NCBI GenBank assembly: GCA_029058455.1
Contig: JAIDXU010000348.1
Location: 1 to 5,433 of the forward strand
Length of the DNA: 5,433 nucleotides
Reading direction: 5' to 3'
Origin: Paramuribaculum sp.
GTDB lineage: Bacteria; Bacteroidota; Bacteroidia; Bacteroidales; Muribaculaceae
Position 1 is the first letter of the stretch; each line of letters begins with the position of its first letter. Shown here one piece after another: positions 1-4,109 of this stretch. The notes under the pieces are model-generated. The model did not search any database. It saw only the letters and a program-made list of their open reading frames with translations, and had not been told where the DNA came from. Made by a program: the position numbers and the translations under genes.

Positions 1-19
1 AGATGTGTATAAGATAAAG
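1..19 (+). other. Probable residual Tn5/Nextera mosaic-end adapter
   Basis: Bases 1-19 match the 19-base mosaic end AGATGTGTATAAGAGACAG at 17 positions. The first 14 are identical, and the differences are at 15 (T for G) and 17 (A for C). Recognisable Ffh protein sequence begins directly after it, at base 20. Adapter left by read-through takes exactly this orientation at the left end of a contig. The two mismatches lie on the genome-proximal side, which is unusual for plain adapter carry-over, so a chance match or a consensus error cannot be excluded. Confidence 0.6.
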
Positions 20-247
20 ATTATATATAGCATGACTCCCAAAGAAAGAGCCAATCCCGATATGATCAACGGTTCGCGCCGTCAGCGCATTGCCAAAGGT
101 TCGGGAACTTCGATCGTTGAGGTCAATCGTCTCATCAAGCAGTTTAATGAGACCCGCAAGATGATGCAGGCCGCCAACTCGCTCAAGAAAAATCCCGCCA
201 AGATGATGCAGGCCATGCGCGGCCTTAGAAATCGCGGCTTGAGATAA
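2..247 (+). CDS. ffh: Signal recognition particle protein Ffh, C-terminal fragment (M domain)
   Basis: This is the 3' end of ffh, cut by the left window edge. Ffh (SRP54) is a cytoplasmic GTPase that binds signal peptides of nascent inner-membrane and secreted proteins together with 4.5S RNA and docks with FtsY. Only the end of the methionine-rich M domain is present. The visible signature is [10 protein letters not shown], then [13 protein letters not shown] (the RNA-binding helix-turn-helix with its Arg-rich and Gly-Ser-Gly loop), then [14 protein letters not shown] and a Met/Lys/Arg-rich tail ending RGLRNRGLR and TAA. The N and G domains lie outside the window. Ffh-like sequence starts at IIYSMTP, at base 20; the six codons before it (DVYKIK) do not fit the family and coincide with an adapter-like sequence. 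A GTG at 5 is therefore not a real start. folD follows after 39 bases on the same strand, so the two are likely cotranscribed. Confidence 0.93.
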   Translation, partial: DVYKIKIIYSMTPKERANPDMINGSRRQRIAKGSGTSIVEVNRLIKQFNETRKMMQAANSLKKNPAKMMQAMRGLRNRGLR

Positions 248-286
248 CCTATCGATAATTCTATAATAAAATAATAAAATTGAGAT

Positions 287-1177
287 ATGGCAACAATAAT
301 CGATGGTAAGGCGGTGGCCGCTCAGATCAAGAAGGAAATCGCTGAAGAGGTGGCCCGTCTTATGGCCGAGGGTCAGAAGCAGCCTCATCTCGCGGCAATC
401 CTTGTGGGTCATGACGGCGGCAGCGAGACTTATGTGGCCAACAAAGTTAAGTCGTGTGGTGAATGTGGCTTTAAGTCAACTCTTATCAGATTTGAGGATG
501 ATGTGACCGAGGCCCAACTGCTCGACACTATCCGACAGCTCAATGAAGATGATGATGTTGACGGTTTTATCGTACAGTTGCCGTTGCCCCGTCACATCGA
601 CGAGCAGAAGGTGATCGAGGCTATCGATCCCCGCAAGGATGTGGATGGTTTTCACCCCGTGAATGTGGGTAGAATGTCGATCGGTCTGCCCTGTTTTGTG
701 TCGGCCACACCGTCAGGTATTCTCGAGCTGCTCAAACGCTATGACATTCATACCTCCGGCGCACGTTGTGTGATTCTCGGCCGCAGCAATATCGTGGGCA
801 AGCCTATGGCAATGCTCATGATGCAGAAAGCCACTCCCGGCGACAGCACCGTTACCGTGTGTCATTCTCACACCAAGGATATAAAGGAGATTTGCCGCGA
901 GGCCGATATTATTATCGCCGCTCTCGGCAGTCCCGGATTTGTTACCGCCGATATGGTTAAACCGGGTGCCACCATCATTGATGTAGGCACTACACGAGTT
1001 CCCGATTCTTCACGCAAGAGCGGTTTCCGCCTCAGTGGAGATGTGGACTTCGCCGGTGTGGAGCATTTGTGCCGTTACATATCTCCGGTGCCCGGTGGAG
1101 TAGGCCCGATGACTATTGTGTCGCTGATGCGCAACACTCTGCTTGCCGCTACCGGCAAGGTTTATCCGAAAAAATAA
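287..1177 (+). CDS. folD: Bifunctional methylenetetrahydrofolate dehydrogenase / methenyltetrahydrofolate cyclohydrolase
   Basis: A complete FolD of 296 residues, the usual length for this cytoplasmic homodimer. It oxidises 5,10-methylene-THF to methenyl-THF with NADP+ and hydrolyses that to 10-formyl-THF, supplying purine and formyl-methionine synthesis. The catalytic dehydrogenase/cyclohydrolase domain shows [14 protein letters not shown] with Tyr49 and Lys53 (the conserved Y-x3-K pair), [10 protein letters not shown] (Gln97 in the active site) and [15 protein letters not shown] with Asp120. The Rossmann cofactor domain carries GRSNIVGKP (165-173), the HSHT segment and ADIIIAALG. The C-terminal signature [10 protein letters not shown] is at 267-276. 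No essential residue appears to be missing. ATG 287 is chosen because the product then begins MATIIDGK, the normal FolD N-terminus. The bases before it are an A/T-rich stretch without a Shine-Dalgarno box. Tandem TAA TAA stops follow. It is probably expressed from the ffh transcript and ends at the terminator at 1204-1240. Confidence 0.97.
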   Translation: MATIIDGKAVAAQIKKEIAEEVARLMAEGQKQPHLAAILVGHDGGSETYVANKVKSCGECGFKSTLIRFEDDVTEAQLLDTIRQLNEDDDVDGFIVQLPLPRHIDEQKVIEAIDPRKDVDGFHPVNVGRMSIGLPCFVSATPSGILELLKRYDIHTSGARCVILGRSNIVGKPMAMLMMQKATPGDSTVTVCHSHTKDIKEICREADIIIAALGSPGFVTADMVKPGATIIDVGTTRVPDSSRKSGFRLSGDVDFAGVEHLCRYISPVPGGVGPMTIVSLMRNTLLAATGKVYPKK

Positions 1178-1203
1178 TAAGATTTAATATAGGATTCCGC
1201 AGG

Positions 1204-1240
1204 GCGGGAGTAGAGTCAGAGAAGCTCTATTCCCGCTTTT
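1204..1240 (+). terminator. Intrinsic terminator of the ffh-folD unit, overlapping the asnA 3' end
   Basis: GCGGGAGTAGAG (1204-1215) pairs with CTCTATTCCCGC (1225-1236) in a 12-pair stem with one G-U wobble and a 9-base loop, followed by TTTT at 1237-1240. The T-run lies only on the + side; read the other way the stem is followed by CCTGCGG, so it should act on folD transcripts and not on asnA. The loop contains the asnA stop codon (1216-1218), and the right arm is coding sequence for the last asnA residues. Confidence 0.8.
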
Positions 1241-2250
1241 CTACATTCCTCTATCTGCTCCTCGGGCCATATTGAGGCTTGCACTTCGCCGATATGGGCT
1301 TTCTGGAGCAGGAACATGCAGAGTCGGCTCTGGCCTATGCCTCCGCCTATCGAGGCAGGAAGTTCGCCTGAGAGCAGACTGCGGTGAAAAGCAAGATTGC
1401 GACGGTCTTGGGCGTTGCGCATCTCAAGCTGCTTTTCAAGTGATTGGGGGCTTACCCTTATGCCCATAGACGACAGCTCGAAACAGCGGTCAAGCACCGA
1501 GTCATAGAGAATTATATCGCCGTTGAGACCGGTATAACCGTCAGAATTGGGTGTGATCCAGTCGTCATAGTCGGGTGCGCGACCGTCGTGAGGCTTCCCG
1601 TCGCTGAGGGGAGCACCGATACCTATCAGAAATATCGCGCCATATTCTTTTGCCGCAGCACTTTCACGCTCGGTGGGTGTCATGTCGGGATAGCGTTGCA
1701 ACAGCTGCTCAGTGTGGATAAAGGTGATGTTTTCGGGCAGACGGGGAGTGATGTGGGGAAACATCTTGTAGATCATCAGTTCGATCTCTTTTACCACTTT
1801 GTAGATTGACTTCACGGTGGCTTTAAGATAATCGAGGTTGCGGTCGGTGTCGTTGATGGTTTTCTCCCAATCCCATTGGTCGACATAGAGCGAATGGAGA
1901 TTATCAAGCTCCTCATCAGCGCGTATGGCGTTCATGTCGGTATAAAGGCCGAATCCGGGGGCTATGTCATAGGCTCCGAGTTTTGCTCGTTTCCATTTGG
2001 CGAGTGAATGAACCACCTCGGCGCGTCGGTCACCAAGATCTTTTACGGGAAATGTCACCGCTCTCTCCACGCCGTTGAGGTCATCGTTGAGTCCGGTGCC
2101 CGAAAGCACAAATAGCGGCGCTGTGACACGACGCAGATTAAGTTCCTCGGCGAGTCGGCGCTGAAAAGTGTCTTTGATTGTCTTGATTGCAGTTTCGGTG
2201 GTTTCGGGTAGGAGTTTACGCTTGTAGCGCGCAGGTATTATTAGCGACAT
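1216..2250 (-). CDS. asnA: Aspartate--ammonia ligase (asparagine synthetase A)
   Basis: A complete ammonia-dependent asparagine synthetase, 344 residues against about 330 in E. coli. It adenylates aspartate with ATP and releases asparagine after attack by ammonia, working as a cytoplasmic dimer. The fold is that of class II aminoacyl-tRNA synthetases, close to AspRS/AsnRS without the anticodon-binding domain. Visible family segments are PLFVLSGTGLNDDLNGVERAV (about 45-65, quoted in part), VHSLAKWKR (80-88, motif-2 region), APGFGLYTDMNAIR (97-110), SLYVDQWDWE (120-129) and GGGIGQSRLCM (312-322, the motif-3 ATP-binding region). The ATG at 2250 gives the family N-terminus (MSLIIPARYKRK). The upstream 36 bases to the glycosyltransferase stop are A/T-rich with no evident promoter, so cotranscription with that gene is likely. 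It converges on folD, and its last seven codons lie within the folD terminator. Confidence 0.97.
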   Translation of the reverse strand: MSLIIPARYKRKLLPETTETAIKTIKDTFQRRLAEELNLRRVTAPLFVLSGTGLNDDLNGVERAVTFPVKDLGDRRAEVVHSLAKWKRAKLGAYDIAPGFGLYTDMNAIRADEELDNLHSLYVDQWDWEKTINDTDRNLDYLKATVKSIYKVVKEIELMIYKMFPHITPRLPENITFIHTEQLLQRYPDMTPTERESAAAKEYGAIFLIGIGAPLSDGKPHDGRAPDYDDWITPNSDGYTGLNGDIILYDSVLDRCFELSSMGIRVSPQSLEKQLEMRNAQDRRNLAFHRSLLSGELPASIGGGIGQSRLCMFLLQKAHIGEVQASIWPEEQIEECRKAGIELL

Positions 2251-2286
2251 GGGATTATATTCTTTTGTATATTTACTTATGGATGA

Positions 2287-3456
2287 TTATTTGCCGGAGG
2301 TTTGGCGATAGAGAGCGAGAGTATCGTGATAGCAGCGCTCGAGTTGGGCGGCGAAGTTGTCGTGGCTGAATCGTGCGATGTGCTGTCGGCCTTCGGTGGT
2401 GAGGTTGGCGCGTAGGGTAGGGTCGGAGAGAATAGCGTTGGCAGCCTCTTTAAAGCCTCTCACGTCGTCAGGATCAATATACAAACCTCCTTTGCCGGCG
2501 GCTTCCTCCAGGCATGAGCCGGTAGCGGCGATGACAGGGGTGCCGCACGCAAGCGCCTCGATGGCGGGGAGGCCGAAACCTTCATAGCGGGAGAGATAGG
2601 CCGAAAGTTGTGCGCCGGCATATAGAGCGGGAAGATCGGGGAGCGGGACGCCTTCTATCCATATAACCCTGTTGGTGAGCCTGAGGTCGGAGATGGCGCG
2701 GCGCACCTGAGAGGCATAGGGCTGACGGCCGCGCCCAGCGATCACGAGTTTGATATCTTCGGGCAGTTGCTGCAGCCCACGGATAGCGAGCAGTTGATTT
2801 TTGCGCGGCTCCACGGTGCCTACACATGCTATATATCGCTCCGGAAGATTATATCTGAGTTTTATTTCCTCAATCATTTCAGGTGTGACCGGTTGGTGAA
2901 AAAGCGGGTCACAACCCTGATAGATAATACTGATTTTAGCAGGATCGGCGCCATAGAAATATTCAATGTCGTTGGCGGTGCATTGGCTAATGGCGATAAT
3001 GCGTGTAGCTGCTTTGACTGCATGACGCCATTTGGCATCGTAGATCATGCGATCGACGGGCTTGTAATTGTCAGGGCAGCGGCGAAAGATCACGTCATGG
3101 ATTGTGACTATCGAGGGAATACCGGCCCGGTGTATGTCGAGCGGCAATTCATTGCTGAGGCCATGAAACAGGTCTATGCGGTCGGCGATTAAATCGTTGG
3201 TAATGCCGCCTCTGAGTCGCCACAAACCTGAGAAGTTGCGCCATAGCCCTGTCGGCCCTTTAAGCTCCACATTAGGGCGGCTGAGCAACGGCTGCAGACG
3301 CGGATTCTCCTTGCCCGGTTTGGGGGCGTAGAGGGTGAGATGGTTGGAGGCCGGAGAGTCGTTGCGCGACATGAGGTCGATGACCAATCGCGAATAGTTG
3401 CCGAGACCGGTATAGTTGGCAACGGCTCTCTTGGCGTCATATCCGATGTGGAGCAT
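2287..3456 (-). CDS. GT-B glycosyltransferase, family 4 type
   Basis: A complete 389-residue retaining-type glycosyltransferase with the two-Rossmann GT-B architecture. It should transfer a sugar from a nucleotide-activated donor, probably in surface polysaccharide or glycoconjugate assembly at the cytoplasmic membrane face; donor and acceptor cannot be read from the sequence. The N-terminal acceptor half shows the Gly-rich TGLGNYSR loop (16-23), DLFHGL (95-100), TIHDV (118-122) and IAISQCTANDI (154-164). The C-terminal donor half has GTVEPRKNQ (213-221, phosphate-binding region) and YEGFGLPAIEALACGTPVIA, in which Glu292 and Glu300 form the E-x7-E motif. No signal peptide or membrane helix is seen. 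The start at 3456 (MLHIGYDAKR) puts the first beta strand in its usual place. It stands alone among housekeeping genes rather than in a polysaccharide cluster, with asnA 36 bases downstream on the same strand. Confidence 0.92.
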   Translation of the reverse strand: MLHIGYDAKRAVANYTGLGNYSRLVIDLMSRNDSPASNHLTLYAPKPGKENPRLQPLLSRPNVELKGPTGLWRNFSGLWRLRGGITNDLIADRIDLFHGLSNELPLDIHRAGIPSIVTIHDVIFRRCPDNYKPVDRMIYDAKWRHAVKAATRIIAISQCTANDIEYFYGADPAKISIIYQGCDPLFHQPVTPEMIEEIKLRYNLPERYIACVGTVEPRKNQLLAIRGLQQLPEDIKLVIAGRGRQPYASQVRRAISDLRLTNRVIWIEGVPLPDLPALYAGAQLSAYLSRYEGFGLPAIEALACGTPVIAATGSCLEEAAGKGGLYIDPDDVRGFKEAANAILSDPTLRANLTTEGRQHIARFSHDNFAAQLERCYHDTLALYRQTSGK

Positions 3457-3502
3457 AATTAGGAGATTATAGGGCTAATAAGGCTGATGGGGGAAATTGG
3501 GG

Positions 3503-3528
3503 GTCAAATTTGACTAATTAGACAAATT
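3503..3528. promoter_or_regulatory. Overlapping palindromes upstream of the glycosyltransferase gene (possible operator/promoter)
   Basis: GTCAAATTTGAC at 3503-3514 is a perfect 12-base palindrome. It overlaps a 22-base near-palindrome at 3507-3528 (AATTTGACTAA facing TTAGACAAATT, one symmetric mismatch pair). They lie 47-72 bases upstream of the glycosyltransferase start, between that gene and the tRNA terminator, where its promoter should be. On the - strand the element contains two TTTG tetramers that could serve as a Bacteroidetes -33 box, but no TAnnTTTG stands at 19-21 bases, so no promoter can be assigned. A dimeric regulator site is an inference from symmetry and position only. Confidence 0.3.
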
Positions 3529-3540
3529 CTAAAGAATAAC

Positions 3541-3572
3541 AAAAAACCTCCCGAAAAAATCAGGAGGCTTTT
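3541..3572 (-). terminator. Intrinsic terminator of tRNA-Glu
   Basis: On the - strand CCTCCTGA pairs with TCGGGAGG (plus positions 3560-3567 and 3547-3554) around a 5-base T loop, with one G-U pair. A run of six T (plus A at 3541-3546) follows at once. The + strand version has a C-A mismatch and a shorter CTTTT tail, so the - direction is favoured. It begins only about 10 bases after the tRNA 3' end and should separate the tRNA transcript from the glycosyltransferase-asnA unit. Confidence 0.8.
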
Positions 3573-3581
3573 GAAAGAAAG

Positions 3582-3654
3582 TAGCGAATTCGGGAATCGA
3601 ACCCGAGTCTCCACCTTGAGAGGGTGGCGTGCTAGGCCACTACACTAAATCGCC
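3582..3654 (-). tRNA. tRNA-Glu, anticodon CTC
   Basis: A 73-base cloverleaf without an encoded CCA end. Reading the - strand, the acceptor strands are GGCGATT and ATTCGCT, and the D stem is GTGT/GCAC with GTGGCC in the loop. The anticodon stem is CCACC/GGTGG with loop CTCTCAA, giving anticodon CTC (plus 3618-3620). The variable loop is the four-base AGAC and the T arm is TCGGG TTCGATT CCCGA. The 4-base variable loop, the 73-base length and the CTC anticodon all fit glutamate, decoding GAG. The acceptor stem has a G1-U72 wobble and a U6-U67 mismatch, and base 73 is A; the G-U and A73 agree with my recollection of other Bacteroidetes tRNA-Glu genes, while the U-U is odder. It has its own upstream promoter and a downstream terminator. 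Confidence 0.95.
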
Positions 3655-3707
3655 AAGCTATTATAGCGTGATTCGCTACTCTGTGTCGCCGAGATAGTAT
3701 CCCTTTG
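3655..3707 (-). other. tRNA-Glu 5' leader with complementarity to the tRNA 3' strand
   Basis: In the leader, AGTAGCGAAT (plus 3680-3671) is perfectly complementary to ATTCGCTACT at the tRNA 3' end (plus 3589-3580), which covers bases 66-73 and two trailer bases. The same leader bases can instead form a local hairpin, TAGCG with CGCTA across a 5-base loop (plus 3674-3678 with 3664-3668). The odd palindrome GCTATTATAGC (3657-3667) abuts the tRNA 5' end. The pairings are seen in the sequence; any regulatory or processing role is inference. Confidence 0.4.
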
Positions 3708-3713
3708 ACGCTG

Positions 3714-3745
3714 CAAAGGTAGAACAAATTTTTTATCCCACCAAA
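3714..3745 (-). promoter_or_regulatory. Bacteroidetes-type primary promoter for tRNA-Glu
   Basis: On the - strand TTTG (plus 3745-3742) is followed after 20 bases by TACCTTTG (plus 3721-3714). This matches the Bacteroidetes primary-sigma consensus TTTG - 19 to 21 bases - TAnnTTTG at every defined position. Transcription should start a few bases downstream, near 3705-3708, giving a leader of about 50 bases before the mature tRNA 5' end at 3654. RNase P would remove that leader. Confidence 0.85.
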
Positions 3746-3988
3746 TTTTCCGCCCGTTTTTTATTCATCGGCTCTCATTTAGTTCTCTTTGTTAGTGTCG
3801 ATGTGGTTAGTCGCAGGCGTAAAGGCTTCCGCAAAGTCAAGTCAGGCAAGAAACTTTTGGAGTTACCTGCTGACTTGTAGAATACAGCATCGCCGGTCCC
3901 GACACGTTCAATACTCCCTACCTCGGTTGCGAAAAATTCTTATTCCGCGATTTTCTCATATGTTAATGAGCGGTGTGTTAGAAGAGTT

Positions 3989-4009
3989 TGATATGAACAT
4001 AACATGAAA
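3989..4009 (+). repeat. Degenerate decamer pair related to TGACATGAAA
   Basis: TGATATGAAC (3989-3998) and TAACATGAAA (4000-4009) match the decamer TGACATGAAA at 8 and 9 of 10 positions, 11 bases apart. They resemble the exact pair at 4090-4109. Confidence 0.4.
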
Positions 4010-4023
4010 GGTGCTTATTGTAA

Positions 4024-4037
4024 AGTGTTAAGTGTTA
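4024..4037 (+). repeat. Tandem duplication of AGTGTTA
   Basis: AGTGTTA occurs twice in a row at 4024-4030 and 4031-4037 in AT-rich intergenic DNA. It may be a simple slippage product; no function is evident. Confidence 0.5.
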
Positions 4038-4089
4038 GTATTTAATATGAAAAATGGCGACTAAGTTATGTATCTTAGCTGTTATCTTT

Positions 4090-4109
4090 TGACATGAAAT
4101 GACATGAAA
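4090..4109 (+). repeat. Perfect tandem decamer TGACATGAAA x2
   Basis: TGACATGAAA is repeated exactly at 4090-4099 and 4100-4109, directly abutting the stop codon (4110-4112) of the Schlafen-type gene. The ten-base period equals about one helical turn. Confidence 0.7.

Larger units (their letters stand above)
3746..4109. other. Intergenic stretch with no convincing gene; foldable island and AT-rich repeats
   Basis: No reading frame here has a credible start and family resemblance. The left part (about 3795-3960) is noticeably richer in GC than the right part and can fold: GTGTCG (3795-3800) faces CGACAC (3900-3905). Within that, CAAGTCAG (3838-3845) faces CTGACTTG (3870-3877), enclosing AACT (3852-3855)/AGTT (3861-3864). 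Open but startless frames run across it on both strands, for example the - strand frame reading FATEVGSIERVGTGDAVFY, so it may be a decayed gene, a repeated element or a structured RNA. The right part (3961-4109) is AT-rich and carries short tandem repeats. No promoter or T-run terminator that fits an RNA gene was found. Confidence 0.4.

Noticed and set aside
248..286. AT-rich ffh-folD gap as a separate folD promoter
   Set aside because: No TTTG - 19 to 21 bases - TAnnTTTG pair is found and the gap is only 39 bases, so cotranscription is simpler.
1444..1809. 121-codon open frame antisense to asnA
   Set aside because: It is a shadow frame of a complete, motif-rich AsnA.
2767..3192. 141-codon open frame antisense to the glycosyltransferase gene
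   Set aside because: It is a shadow of a well-supported GT-B protein with intact motifs; no independent start signal or family resemblance.
3489..3503. Two runs of five G on the + strand as a G-quadruplex
   Set aside because: Only two G-runs are present, where an intramolecular quadruplex needs four.
3580..3680. Inverted repeat around the tRNA as an integration (att) duplication
   Set aside because: Integration into a tRNA 3' end leaves a direct copy of that end; here the copy is inverted and only 10 bases long, and no integrase gene is visible.
3789..4007. Open frame of 72 codons on the + strand in the intergenic region
   Set aside because: It starts at a non-ATG codon, has no recognisable domain or clear ribosome-binding site, is very basic in patches like a translated non-coding sequence, and other frames are equally open.
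4059..4077. CTAAG/CTTAG hairpin as a terminator for the Schlafen-type gene
   Set aside because: The stem is only five to six weak pairs with an 8-base loop, and the nearest T-run is several bases away.
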